Translations under genes and position numbers: made by a program
The notes under the pieces: model-generated
What the model was told of the DNA's origin: nothing
What the model saw: the letters and a program-made list of their open reading frames with translations, nothing else
The model's database searches: none
Shown here: positions 16,934-25,837 of the stretch, in pieces
Numbering within the stretch: position 1 is the stretch's first letter
Layout: every line of letters starts with the position of its first letter
Assembly (NCBI RefSeq): GCF_038004425.1
Contig: NZ_JBBORC010000001.1
Location: 2,085,001 to 2,149,000, forward strand
Source: Solibacillus sp. FSL W7-1464
GTDB taxonomy: Bacteria; Bacillota; Bacilli; Bacillales_A; Planococcaceae
Length of the DNA: 64,000 bases
Direction of reading: 5' to 3'

Positions 16934-17884
16934 ATGAAAAACAAACGAATGATTGGATTTTTATTAGTTGTGTGTGGCAGTTTTTTCTGGGGAATCGGCG
17001 GAACGATGGCACAACAACTGTTTTCTCTTGGTATCGAAGTGAACTGGCTAGTCTCAACTCGTCTTGTCATTGCCGGTATTCTTTTATTAATTGCCCAGGC
17101 AATATTTAAAGATCGCGGCCAGATTTTCAAGATTTGGCGGGAAAAAAGGGATGCATTCCGCCTGCTCGTTTTCGCGATTATCGGCATGCTGGGGGTTCAG
17201 TATACATATATGGCTTCCATTAAAGAAGGGAATGCAGCGGTCGCAACACTCTTGCAGTACTTGGCACCGGTTATGATCATTATTTGGGTGACACTGCGTG
17301 GCCTGTCCAAATTCACGAAAAAAGATGCGGTAACAATTGTGCTGGCGCTTAGCGGAAGCTTCTTTCTATTAACAAACGGTTCACTTTCCGCTTTTGCCGT
17401 GCCGCTGCCTTCGATTCTTTGGGGATTATTGTCCGGTGTGACGCTTGCATTTTATACGCTCTATGTCATTCCCCTTTTAAAACGCTTCGACTCACTTGTT
17501 GTTGTCGGTTGGGCGATGCTGCTTGCCGGTTTGACGATGAGTTTAGTGCAGCCGCCATGGGATGTGGATATTTCGGTATGGACCGGCGCAACTGTCTTTT
17601 ATTTGTTTGTCGTCATTATTTTCGGCACGATGCTGGCATTCTGGTTTTACATCGAAAGCCTTCAGACTCTTACTGCCAAAGAAACGAGTCTGCTTGGCAA
17701 TATTGAACCGCTGACTGCTGTTCTGGCAACAGTTTTATGGTTGAAGGAACCGTTCGGCGGATTCCAATGGCTCGGATCTTCGCTCATTTTAGTGATGATG
17801 GTTTATATTGCACTGAAGGCTGATCGGGAGAAGCTTGAGGAACGGAATGACGTTGGGGATGCGGATGCCAGGGTTGACGTTTAA
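16934..17884 (+). CDS. DMT-superfamily transporter with two EamA domains
   Basis: The 316-residue carrier has ten hydrophobic segments arranged as two EamA repeats, with the late-repeat signature ETSLLGNIEPLTAVLATVLW. Such proteins exchange amino acids, nucleosides or other metabolites across the membrane; the substrate here is unknown. GAGG lies 8 bases before the ATG. It ends with a charged cytoplasmic tail, and two terminator-like hairpins follow. Confidence 0.88.
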   Translation: MKNKRMIGFLLVVCGSFFWGIGGTMAQQLFSLGIEVNWLVSTRLVIAGILLLIAQAIFKDRGQIFKIWREKRDAFRLLVFAIIGMLGVQYTYMASIKEGNAAVATLLQYLAPVMIIIWVTLRGLSKFTKKDAVTIVLALSGSFFLLTNGSLSAFAVPLPSILWGLLSGVTLAFYTLYVIPLLKRFDSLVVVGWAMLLAGLTMSLVQPPWDVDISVWTGATVFYLFVVIIFGTMLAFWFYIESLQTLTAKETSLLGNIEPLTAVLATVLWLKEPFGGFQWLGSSLILVMMVYIALKADREKLEERNDVGDADARVDV

Positions 17885-17950
17885 TGGTGAAGGGCTCGCA
17901 TGGGATGTGCGGGCGCTTTTTTAGTTATGGGGGTTACTGCGGATTTTGCG

Positions 17951-17980
17951 AAATCTTCCGCAGAATTCGGAAGATTTTTT
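17951..17980 (+). terminator. Terminator downstream of the DMT transporter
   Basis: AAATCTTCCG pairs perfectly with CGGAAGATTT and is followed by TTTT. A weaker GC-rich hairpin with TTTTTT at about 17890-17923 comes first. Confidence 0.85.
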
Positions 17981-18035
17981 GGTTGGAGGAGTTTTCCGGG
18001 AAATATAGGGGCATGCAGAAGATTTTTTGATTTTT

Positions 18036-18365
18036 ATTGGAACATCGGCGGCTGTTATTAGAAGATTTGAACGGGTTATTAGAACATTTTGGATAGATAT
18101 TAGAAGACTCAAGTGAGGAGTACGATTTTAGATGAATTTCCCGGCTATATCGAGTGTAATTTGATGGTGTTTTGTTTTTATTAGAACAAATGCTGTGGTT
18201 ATTAGAAAACCTGAGAGGGATATTAGAACAACTATGAAGGATATTTGAACATCTTGACGGGTTATTAGAACATTGAATAATTATATTAGAACTTCGGCAT
18301 TATATTAGAACTTTTCACGTTTTATTAGAAGATCAGCACCGGATATTAGAAAACCGTCCCCCAGC
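18036..18365. repeat. Phased array of ATTAGAA units with 21-bp period
   Basis: Units starting ATTAGAA (or ATTGGAA, ATTTGAA) begin at 18036, 18057, 18078, 18099, 18180, 18201, 18222, 18243, 18264, 18285, 18304, 18324 and 18345. Spacing is 21 bp except 19 and 20 once each; the 18099-18180 gap of 81 bp holds degraded units. A loose unit is ATTAGAACA, about 8 variable bases, then GGRTT or GGAT. No start, binding site or long frame supports coding. Twenty-one base pairs equals two helical turns, so all units face the same side of DNA. Confidence 0.85.
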
Positions 18366-18367
18366 AA

Positions 18368-18399
18368 TAATAGAAACCAACTAGCCGAGGCTAGTTGGC
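18368..18399 (-). terminator. Terminator of the serine hydrolase gene
   Basis: CCAACTAGCC pairs with GGCTAGTTGG around a 3-base loop; the minus strand continues TTTCTATTATT. Confidence 0.85.
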
Positions 18400-18405
18400 T
18401 CCACT

Positions 18406-19425
18406 CTAAATGTTTTCAATTTCCTTGAATACATCAAAAGCGCCTTCACTTTTGTTCGAACAAACCACACTGATCAAACCAGTCTCCGGATAATAAGCCG
18501 AGTGGAAGCTCACGCCCGGATCATAGCCCATCACATGGTATTTTGAAATACAATCACCCGTCTTATCAATCCATACCCCGTAGCCGTAAAAGCGGTCATA
18601 ATCATCATCTGTGTGAATATATGGCGTCAGCAATCGCTGCGTCATTGCTTCGCCTAAAAGTTCAAACGTCATCAATGCATGCCAGAAACGCTGCATATCT
18701 TCTGCAGTGACAAATGCTCCGCCGTCCGCCCCGCCTTTAACAGGAACTGAATAAATATTCGATTTCCATGAGCCATCGTCCTTTTTGATATAGCCGAGTG
18801 CCGTATTTGAAGGCAGCGCATCCAGTTCAAAGTAGCCGGATTGCTCCATGCCTGCACGTTTGAATATGTTTTCCGTCACATACTCATCAAAGCCCATGCC
18901 GCTCAACTGTTCGACCACAAGTCCGAGCAGTATATAGCCGGCATTATTGTAGTGAAAGCGTTCACCTACTGCCATCTTCATTCGTTCATGCTGGAACAAC
19001 GGTAAAAAATCACGGCCGTTTCGCATTAAATACATCGGCTTTTCCACCCATAATTCCGCAAAGTCTTCCATTACTTCTTCGTCAAAGTAATCCGGAATTC
19101 CCGCCGTATGAGTTAGCAGATGGTGGATAGTAATTGCCGGATCGAACCGAGGAAACGGAATACCCAAAATCTCGGGCAACTTCGATTCAAATGAAAGCTG
19201 GCCTTTCTCTACAAGCTGGCAAATTGCCACTGCCGTGAAGATTTTGCAGCCGGAAGCAATACCGAATCGCGTCTGCTCATTAATTAAAATTTCATGTGTA
19301 CGATTCGCAAACCCATTACTATGTTGCTGTAACAAATCATTATTTCGTTTTACTAACACATTGCCTGAAAAATCAATTTCATTCATAACTGTTATAACTT
19401 TCTCGTTGTACTTATTCATTTTCAT
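18406..19425 (-). CDS. Serine hydrolase, class C beta-lactamase/PBP4*-like
   Basis: The 339-residue protein has the serine-acylating motif Ser58-Gly-Cys-Lys61 (SxxK), Tyr159-Asn-Asn161 (YxN) and a late HVMGYDPG in place of the KTG box, as in esterase-like members of this family. No signal peptide is seen, so it should act in the cytoplasm, perhaps as an esterase or D-amino peptidase. It need not confer antibiotic resistance. The gene is single and followed by its own terminator. Confidence 0.85.
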   Translation of the reverse strand: MKMNKYNEKVITVMNEIDFSGNVLVKRNNDLLQQHSNGFANRTHEILINEQTRFGIASGCKIFTAVAICQLVEKGQLSFESKLPEILGIPFPRFDPAITIHHLLTHTAGIPDYFDEEVMEDFAELWVEKPMYLMRNGRDFLPLFQHERMKMAVGERFHYNNAGYILLGLVVEQLSGMGFDEYVTENIFKRAGMEQSGYFELDALPSNTALGYIKKDDGSWKSNIYSVPVKGGADGGAFVTAEDMQRFWHALMTFELLGEAMTQRLLTPYIHTDDDYDRFYGYGVWIDKTGDCISKYHVMGYDPGVSFHSAYYPETGLISVVCSNKSEGAFDVFKEIENI

Positions 19426-19567
19426 CCTGATCCCTTCAATTTTGAGTGACTTCAGATAAAAACTGGTTAACTAGAATTTTCCGAATGATATTTTTCGGAA
19501 TTACAAAACTTGGCAATTTGATTTTAACATATACTTGAAGGCTTTAACCAATAAAAAAGAACTGTCT

Positions 19568-19945
19568 TTAGCAGTCCGTATCTTGGCCAGCTCGCCACAT
19601 GTCGATTGTTTTTCGGATAAAATCCCGCAATCCTGTCTCTTCAATGTTGATCGTCTTATTGACTCGGATGCATCCTTTGCCATAGTTATAGCCAATTAAA
19701 AGCGCCTCGGAGTTTTCTATTTTATCAATAGTCCCCACATAGAGGCTGACGTAATGTTTTTGCGCGTTCAATGCGAAAATATAATGTTCATCCTTACCGA
19801 AATTCAGCATCTTATAGCGAATCGACTCATCCAATTCAGGTGCATAGGATAAGATTATTAGCCGGATTGCAAGAAGCTTTTCTTTCCGCCAGTCGTCTTC
19901 AAGCATTTCTAAATATTCTTCAGCATTTTTGGCATCATATTGCAT
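19568..19945 (-). CDS. DUF1801 (YdhG-like) protein
   Basis: The 125-residue cytoplasmic protein shows the DUF1801 core SIRYKMLNFGKDEHYIFALN followed by YVSLYVG. Function is unknown; the fold is related to iron-chaperone and frataxin-like proteins. ATG at 19945 is chosen because GGGGGGAG lies 8 bases upstream; the longer frame to 20032 has no site. A short hairpin with six T residues overlaps the stop codon. Confidence 0.8.
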   Translation of the reverse strand: MQYDAKNAEEYLEMLEDDWRKEKLLAIRLIILSYAPELDESIRYKMLNFGKDEHYIFALNAQKHYVSLYVGTIDKIENSEALLIGYNYGKGCIRVNKTINIEETGLRDFIRKTIDMWRAGQDTDC

Positions 19946-20186
19946 GTGAAACACTCCCCCCTGTACTTTCCATATCATTATTAGTTTACATAAAATTGTT
20001 ATCGTATGCACAAAAAAGCAGGCGGTGCACACCTGTCAAAAATTTATCCTACCTCACAATGTGGTAAATCGCCCTTTTAGAATGGTAACGTTCTGGCCAT
20101 AGTTGAAAATTCAGTCTATTTAACGATTCGTATTTGACGGATTCGTGGTAATTTAAAGTTATCACAGATCGAGAGAAGGAAAATAT

Positions 20187-20870
20187 ATGAATATTAAACA
20201 TGTTACGATGTACGCATCCAACTTTGAGGCAACAAAACAATTTTATTTAACAAAGTTCCAATTCCCTCTCATTTCACAGGAGCCGGACCGCTTTACAATG
20301 AGTGTCGGAAAATCAGCCGTCACTTTCATTAAGGCACCTTTGAATGAAAAACCATTCTATCATTTTGCATTTGATATCCCTTCAATTCAATTTGAAGAGG
20401 CGAAGGCATGGACTAAAGGAAAAGTAATATTATCGAAAGAACAGGGTGAAGATGAAGTTTACTTTGAAGGAATTGATGCAAAATCCATCTATTTTGAAGA
20501 CCCTGCAGGAAATATTGCAGAATTTATATGCCGGCTTACAGATGCGAAAGAAAGTACAGCACCTTTTTCGGCTTCATCTCTTCAAAAGGTTTCGGAGATG
20601 AGTATTGTCGTAAAGGATAAATTAAAATCAGTATCGGCGTTTCATGAAGTTTCGATTTTTGAACGTGACCACGAAAAAGTTACGGCTGAAGGTTTAACAT
20701 TTATGGGCTCGCGTGAAGATGCATCCTACCTGTTATTTGTAAACGAGGGCCGCACATGGTTTTTCTCAAATAAGAAGGCTGAAGTTTTCCCAGTTGAGGT
20801 TTTATTAACGGATGGAGTATGGTTGAAAATTGATGAAAATCTGGATTTGGTGAGTTCGAATCGGGTTTGA
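20187..20870 (+). CDS. VOC/glyoxalase-fold protein
   Basis: The 227-residue protein is a vicinal-oxygen-chelate fold protein. It begins MNIKHVTMYASNFEATKQFY, with strands and the repeated half ending IYFEDPAGNIAEFIC, a usual glyoxalase/extradiol-dioxygenase motif. The second half seems to be a degenerate module. Substrate is unknown. AAGGA precedes the ATG by 7 bases. Confidence 0.82.
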   Translation: MNIKHVTMYASNFEATKQFYLTKFQFPLISQEPDRFTMSVGKSAVTFIKAPLNEKPFYHFAFDIPSIQFEEAKAWTKGKVILSKEQGEDEVYFEGIDAKSIYFEDPAGNIAEFICRLTDAKESTAPFSASSLQKVSEMSIVVKDKLKSVSAFHEVSIFERDHEKVTAEGLTFMGSREDASYLLFVNEGRTWFFSNKKAEVFPVEVLLTDGVWLKIDENLDLVSSNRV

Positions 20871-20900
20871 AGATGCTTAAAATCGTTTTAATATAGGAGC

Positions 20901-20933
20901 ACGAGCTTGCCGGCCCTACAAGCTCGTTTGTGC
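20901..20933 (+). terminator. Terminator between convergent VOC and P-loop genes
   Basis: ACGAGCTTG pairs with CAAGCTCGT, followed by TTGT. It overlaps the 3' end of the convergent gene at 20916. Confidence 0.65.
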
Positions 20934-21485
20934 AATTAGTACAATACTATGTATAACTTTTTCGATATCATTATTATTGTTGATAATAAATAAACGGTCA
21001 GCCTCATGTACGGTTGGATCAACGATATCTATTTCTGAGGATTCTGCCTGTTGTCTGAGAAGGAGTTCCTCAAAATTTGTAATACGACCCCTAAATATAT
21101 TGGTACTTCTCTGACTCTTTTTTACTCTGGAATGAAGTTCATCGTCCGATATATCAAAGTGAACCAATATCCGTACAAACGCTTCTGCCGGGAACACTTC
21201 CTCAAGTAAATGCTTACGACCTTTGATGTTTCGGTTCGAATTGCAAATAATAAAATGAAAATCGGTATGTTCTTTCGCATATTCGACAATTAGCTTTGAT
21301 AAAGAATTTTTGAGTAGATTAGTCCCTTGGTTTGGTAGCAGTTTTTTATAATGAGTATTAATGAATTCCGCATGATTGTCTTGATCCATAATAAATGAAT
21401 TACTTAATTGTTTTTCCAGAGCATGTGCAAATGTACTTTTTCCGGAATGGGTTTTGCCTACTGTAATGATTGCTAACCTTTTCAC
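20916..21485 (-). CDS. P-loop kinase/ATPase of unknown substrate
   Basis: The 189-residue protein has Walker A GKTHSGKST near its N-terminus and an SNRN motif in the place of a kinase lid, so it is probably a small-molecule or nucleotide kinase of the zeta-toxin/AAA_33 type. I choose GTG at 21485 because GAGGAG lies 7 bases upstream. The upstream DUF402 gene ends 12 bases before, so the two are probably one unit. Confidence 0.7.
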   Translation of the reverse strand: MKRLAIITVGKTHSGKSTFAHALEKQLSNSFIMDQDNHAEFINTHYKKLLPNQGTNLLKNSLSKLIVEYAKEHTDFHFIICNSNRNIKGRKHLLEEVFPAEAFVRILVHFDISDDELHSRVKKSQRSTNIFRGRITNFEELLLRQQAESSEIDIVDPTVHEADRLFIINNNNDIEKVIHSIVLIAQTSL

Positions 21486-21496
21486 TGTTTTACTCC

Positions 21497-22069
21497 TCAA
21501 GATGGATTTAATATGTAGGTAAATTCCTTTATAAAAGGAAAATTCCCTTCATGAACTTCCCCTTTCAATCGTTCTAATGCCACGATTGCTTCCTGTTTTA
21601 ACTCTTCAGGGTACACATATTTTATACTGTTCTCTTCAAATTCATCTTCGTCCACAACTTCCCACTCTTGATTTTTTCTTTTTATAAAATCCAGATCCAA
21701 ATCTACAAAACTCAGTTCGTTTTGATGTAAAACAGAAGGCATTGCAACATTGCAATACGCTGAAACCACTTCCCCTTCTTCGACTTCCATCGCTGCGGTA
21801 AACCATTTATTGAAAGGAAAATATTCAATCGACGTATTATTGATCGTGTATACATTATTTTTAGAGTGATGCACTAGCTTTCTTCCTGATTTGCATAGAA
21901 CAAGGATGTATTCAGATGTCTTTTCAAGAATTTCCCCTTCCCATTCATAATGGGGAATGTCAGGAAACTTCAACGCTTTAATTTTCAGGATATTATTCAA
22001 ATACCTCTCCTCCGAATACATGTTAAATTTATCAAACAATGCTTTTACTTCCTCAATAAATATTAACAT
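21497..22069 (-). CDS. DUF402 (Ntdp-like) protein
   Basis: The 190-residue protein has the DUF402 core: YFPFNKWFTAAMEVEEGEV, then FVDLDLDF and WEVVDEDEFEEN. Characterised members hydrolyse nucleoside di/triphosphates. About 40 N-terminal residues precede the usual domain start, so the true start may be internal; the ATG at 22069 has only a weak site. It forms a unit with the P-loop gene. Confidence 0.75.
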   Translation of the reverse strand: MLIFIEEVKALFDKFNMYSEERYLNNILKIKALKFPDIPHYEWEGEILEKTSEYILVLCKSGRKLVHHSKNNVYTINNTSIEYFPFNKWFTAAMEVEEGEVVSAYCNVAMPSVLHQNELSFVDLDLDFIKRKNQEWEVVDEDEFEENSIKYVYPEELKQEAIVALERLKGEVHEGNFPFIKEFTYILNPS

Positions 22070-22102
22070 AAATTCCCATACTGAAATTATGATATTTTGT
22101 GA

Positions 22103-22136
22103 ACTAAAAAAGCATTACCCGATCCAGGCAATGCTT
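22103..22136 (-). terminator. Terminator of the small gene at 22144
   Basis: AAGCATT pairs with AATGCTT (further GG/CC inside), followed by TTTTTT on the minus strand. Confidence 0.8.
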
Positions 22137-22143
22137 CACAATC

Positions 22144-22296
22144 TCACATGTTGTCATTTTTGTTTTGATGAATCAGCTGAATTAACTGATCAATTTTTTC
22201 ATTTCTTTCTTGATCTAATTTCTGCTTCATTTCCATAAATTTTATCGTTTTTACTATAAAATAAATTCCCAAAATAATTATAACTAAATACAACAT
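22144..22296 (-). CDS. Small single-helix membrane protein with coiled-coil tail
   Basis: The 50-residue protein has an N-terminal membrane helix (LYLVIIILGIYFIV) and a polar coiled-coil tail (MKQKLDQERNEKIDQLIQLI). GGAGTGAT lies 4 bases before the ATG and a strong terminator follows, so I consider it a real gene. I do not recognise a family. Confidence 0.7.
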   Translation of the reverse strand: MLYLVIIILGIYFIVKTIKFMEMKQKLDQERNEKIDQLIQLIHQNKNDNM

Positions 22297-22584
22297 TTCC
22301 ATCACTCCACTCAATAGATCTTTATATTATAACAATACATGAAGTGGTGATTATTCCCTGACGTTGACTTTTGTGGCGGCTTTTTAAGAAACAGGAAAGA
22401 TTAGCCTGGCAAAGTTAAACATGATCAACATTAATCCTGCAAGTACTAATAAAAGCAAACGAGATGAGTAAATAATTGATACGATCAATCTTCCTTTTAA
22501 TCAATGTAACCAAAAGGTATAATACCAGATCAGTTCTTCTACAAGCTTTTATATGCTTAAAAGAATATATCTTTTGGAGCTCGG
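22297..22584. other. Intergenic gap with a possible hydrophobic fragment
   Basis: On the minus strand a frame ending near 22386 encodes a hydrophobic run (YSSRLLLLVLAGLMLIMFNF) without a credible start. It may be a relic of a small membrane gene. Nothing else is seen. Confidence 0.3.
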
Positions 22585-22932
22585 TTAATTAATCGAACCG
22601 CTTGGATCATAATTGCATAAATCATCTTTCGTTATTCCCTCGAATTCCTCATCAATAATTTGATATTCGAACTGCAGTACTCTTTCATGTGCAAAGTAAA
22701 TATATTCAATATAAGGTTCATTAGTGAAGACTACAACAGTGTAAAATTTAGGCATTTTGAATCCATAAACGCCCTCCACCGACGCTATTTCACTTTGATC
22801 ATATTGCAATTCATCCAAAAGATAATCGGTTACTCTATTTGCGTATATCAGTTCGTTCGCTTCAATATAAATAAACCGGGTCAGTATTATAAAAATAGGA
22901 ATTAATAAAACTGCTTTCAATTTTTTTGGCAT
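22585..22932 (-). CDS. DUF3139 protein, membrane-anchored
   Basis: The 115-residue protein has one N-terminal membrane helix and an outward domain. The runs YGFKMPKFYTVVVFTNEPYI and YIYFAHERVLQFEYQI match the DUF3139 family of Bacillales. The function is unknown. GGAGGT precedes the ATG by 5 bases. The neighbour at 22963 lies 30 bases upstream, so they may be co-transcribed. Confidence 0.8.
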   Translation of the reverse strand: MPKKLKAVLLIPIFIILTRFIYIEANELIYANRVTDYLLDELQYDQSEIASVEGVYGFKMPKFYTVVVFTNEPYIEYIYFAHERVLQFEYQIIDEEFEGITKDDLCNYDPSGSIN

Positions 22933-22962
22933 ATATACCTCCGCGGCATTTCATATGTACGA

Positions 22963-23172
22963 TTAAATACCTAAACGATGCAACAAGTACGCTCCCCCAC
23001 CAAATATAAGGAACATCAGCGCCACCTTAATTAATGAGATTTGCTCCAGAAGGGGTGTATGCGTTGAGCGATTCGCTGAAAAAATAACCCACCAGCTCGG
23101 ATCTGGATATTGATGTGAAATCCCGATCCAGAACAGAAAAAATAGTAAAACAAAAAACAAATAGAGTTTCAT
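22963..23172 (-). CDS. Small two-helix membrane protein
   Basis: The 69-residue product has two membrane helices around a loop with the run HQYPDPSWWVIFSANRSTHT. I choose ATG at 23172 since AAAGGTGG lies 6 bases upstream; the frame extends to 23262 without a good site. No family is recognised. Confidence 0.6.
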   Translation of the reverse strand: MKLYLFFVLLFFLFWIGISHQYPDPSWWVIFSANRSTHTPLLEQISLIKVALMFLIFGGGAYLLHRLGI

Positions 23173-23301
23173 CTGAACCACCTTTAAATACTTCCTTAAT
23201 TTTCGTTCAAAATGTGGGAATGCGTCTTTAGTTGAAAAATGCCAAATAGATGACAATGGCATTAATAATAAGAAGAAAATGGTTTCTGACCCTTTCCATC
23301 C

Positions 23302-23418
23302 TTAATCCCCGATCAGATCTTGAAGGCCGCCACCATGCATAGCTGCCGGGTTTCTCTTTAATTCTTGCTGCCTTAACCTTTCTCTTCTTGCTTCTGGAGA
23401 TTCCTGATCTTTATTCAA
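23302..23418 (-). CDS. Small DUF6366-like protein
   Basis: The 38-residue product starts with TTG, with GGGAGG 8 bases upstream. The sequence ESPEARRERLRQQELKRNP looks like the N-terminal part of the DUF6366 family; the usual C-terminal part seems shorter here. Function is unknown. It may be a complete short member or a truncated one. Confidence 0.6.
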   Translation of the reverse strand: MNKDQESPEARRERLRQQELKRNPAAMHGGGLQDLIGD

Positions 23419-23549
23419 TATAGATTCCTCCCTCATCTATGTATTTAACTCTCGCTATTGCAAATGCTGCTATTATAAATTAAGCGCTAACCCTTTTAGA
23501 GAATAGCGCTTATATAGAAAAGTGTCTAATTAGTACTATCCTGTTCTAG

Positions 23550-24326
23550 CTAAGAAATACTAGGTGACTGGCAGCCATATGAATATGCCAGACAACTAAA
23601 ACCAGACTTTTCAAGGATCGGTTTACTCATTGGAGTGGCGTCTACTGTCAGGAAAGAATACCCCTTCTCATAAGCTTTTTGTGCACGAACCGCCAATAGT
23701 TTTGAATAATAACCATTGCCTCGGTATTGTGGTAGCGTTGAGCCTCCCCATAAGCTTGCAAAGGACGAATTATTCTCCAAGTACATCCAAGCGGCACTTA
23801 CAAGCTGGCCATCTTCATAAACCCCATAAATATATAGTAAGTCCGGACTATTTTGCTTATCTCTCCATAGTCTTTCCCCAAGTTCTTTATGGGATCCATT
23901 CCAGATGATCTCTATTAATGTAATAATATCCCGGATGCCTTGTTCATCCGTAATTTCTTTTACTGCATGCAGATCAAAATTTGTAAGAAAAGGATGACTT
24001 TCCGATAATTTCACGACCATCAGTGCTTCTTGATCATCAATCGTAAATCCTTCTTGTTTAAGTATTTCAGTCAAATTATCAGGTTTGTCATAGCTGTACA
24101 CTTTCCATTCGAAACTCTGTTTAAGATCACCGAAATAACTAAGCTCATTTCGAATCACTTCCATTGCAGAACTTTCATTTACATTAGAGGCTAATATAAA
24201 TCCATTTTCGTTAAATTTTGAAATATGCCGAACAACAAAGTCGGTTTCTTCCCTTATAAATCCTGGTGTTACAGCTTCTTGTCGCAGTTCTTTGTGAAAA
24301 AGTGCAATCCATTCGTTTTTGTCCAT
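23550..24326 (-). CDS. GNAT-family N-acetyltransferase
   Basis: The 258-residue cytoplasmic enzyme would transfer an acetyl group from acetyl-CoA. The acetyl-CoA binding motif A is seen in the C-terminal half as STLPQYRGNGYYSKLL. The N-terminal half is a divergent GNAT-like module. The substrate is unknown. ATG at 24326 with AAGGGGA 8 bases upstream is preferred to TTG at 24332. Confidence 0.85.
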   Translation of the reverse strand: MDKNEWIALFHKELRQEAVTPGFIREETDFVVRHISKFNENGFILASNVNESSAMEVIRNELSYFGDLKQSFEWKVYSYDKPDNLTEILKQEGFTIDDQEALMVVKLSESHPFLTNFDLHAVKEITDEQGIRDIITLIEIIWNGSHKELGERLWRDKQNSPDLLYIYGVYEDGQLVSAAWMYLENNSSFASLWGGSTLPQYRGNGYYSKLLAVRAQKAYEKGYSFLTVDATPMSKPILEKSGFSCLAYSYGCQSPSIS

Positions 24327-24414
24327 AATCAAGTTCCCCTTACTGTCTCAAACATTTGCTTACAAAAAATTGAAGTGCTTTTAGATATAGTAAACTAATT
24401 ATACAGGATTTTGT

Positions 24415-25677
24415 TTATTCCTCATCAACTTCTTCGGCAATTTTATCGATTCTATCCAACATTGGCGGATGCGTATAGCGGAACCATTTCACAAGTGCCG
24501 GCGGGTTTACTTCACTAAGACCGGCTTTGGTCAGCTGTTGAAATGATGAGATCGCTGCTTCAGGATTTTCCACCAGCTCAATCGCAAATTCATCTGCACG
24601 GGTCTCCTGATAACGTGAAATCGCATTGGACAATGGGCTGGAGAAGAACAGTAAAAATGATGAGATCAGCAAAAACAGCGGCAATGAATTCAAATTGCCA
24701 ATTTCTTTAATTTTCAGGACCGGTCCGTAACGGCGAATCATCCAAGGCATGATTTTTGCGATGAGCCAAAGTCCAATGAGCGTCATAACTAAATAGACCG
24801 CGATGTTAATATAAATATCCTTCAGCAAATAATGCCCCATCTCGTGTGCCATGATGAACAGGATTTCATCATGGGTTAACCGGTTTAACGTCGTATCCCA
24901 CAGCACGATCCGGGAATTGTCGCCGATTCCGGTCACATAGGCATTTAAAGCATTCGTTTTCTCCGACATATTCACTTCAAACACATGGTCAGATGGAATG
25001 TCCGCCTGTTCAGCGAGTGATAGAATTTTCGTCTCCAGCTCCTTGTCTGTTAACGGAGAAAACTCATTGTAGATCGGATCGATGACGACAGGTTGAATAA
25101 ACATCAAGAAGATTGAAAACGGTACGGTTAAAGCCCATGCATAGAGCCACCATTTTTTCGGGCTTTTTCTAATCAGCCAATAAAGAACGGCTATCATGAT
25201 GACCGACATCCCAAAATCGAGCCAAAAATCAATGATATTTTCCCGCATCCAGGAAGAAAAAATTTGCGTACTGATCCCATAGCTTTTGCTGAGCATATAG
25301 CGGTAATAGTCCATCGGGAATTGGAGGATAAACAACAGCAAGGACAGAAAGAACAGATACATTGCTGTTCTGAAAATGGACCATTTGAATTGTTCAGCAC
25401 TCCATTTCTCGAACAGACGTGAAATACCCGTAATTAAAATCACGAAGTAAAGCAGCCATTCCAACGGCGTTGTGATAAAGAACAGGAAATTTCTCACTTT
25501 TGATAACTCTTCACTTAATAACAGCTCCTGTGTTGTAAGAAAAGTGCTTGGATCTGCTGCTGTTCCTTGAAGAGTGGCTGGAATCCCACTATTTTGTCCA
25601 TGAAAAAAATACAAATACATTGCGGCAACATACAGTCCAAATGCAAAGACAGCCATTAAACCCCATTTTTTTGTCAT
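24415..25677 (-). CDS. M48-family membrane metalloprotease (Ste24/CAAX-type)
   Basis: The 420-residue integral membrane protease has the zinc motif His278-Glu-Met-Gly-His282 and a third ligand Glu358 (ETRADEFA). About seven membrane helices flank the catalytic region, as in Ste24-type proteases. A role in membrane-protein quality control or peptide processing is likely, by analogy with YhfN. The gene is single. Confidence 0.9.
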   Translation of the reverse strand: MTKKWGLMAVFAFGLYVAAMYLYFFHGQNSGIPATLQGTAADPSTFLTTQELLLSEELSKVRNFLFFITTPLEWLLYFVILITGISRLFEKWSAEQFKWSIFRTAMYLFFLSLLLFILQFPMDYYRYMLSKSYGISTQIFSSWMRENIIDFWLDFGMSVIMIAVLYWLIRKSPKKWWLYAWALTVPFSIFLMFIQPVVIDPIYNEFSPLTDKELETKILSLAEQADIPSDHVFEVNMSEKTNALNAYVTGIGDNSRIVLWDTTLNRLTHDEILFIMAHEMGHYLLKDIYINIAVYLVMTLIGLWLIAKIMPWMIRRYGPVLKIKEIGNLNSLPLFLLISSFLLFFSSPLSNAISRYQETRADEFAIELVENPEAAISSFQQLTKAGLSEVNPPALVKWFRYTHPPMLDRIDKIAEEVDEE

Positions 25678-25837
25678 TCCTTCTACACCTCAATTCAGTC
25701 GTTACCATATCCTATTATTGAAATGCGGAAATCATTTCTACCAAGTTGGCCAATCTCGATTTTTGATGGTTCTAACCATCTTGGAATCTTCATAAATTGA
25801 CTCAATCCAAAATTGAAATAATAAGGAGCGCTTTAAC

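Noticed and set aside
17921-18112. Minus-strand frame with a weak heptad pattern over the repeat array
   Set aside because: The pattern is a by-product of the 21-bp period; there is no binding site and the frame is closed in most of the array.
18036-18365. CRISPR array
   Set aside because: Units are only about 9 conserved bases at 21-bp spacing, with no repeat-spacer structure and no cas genes.
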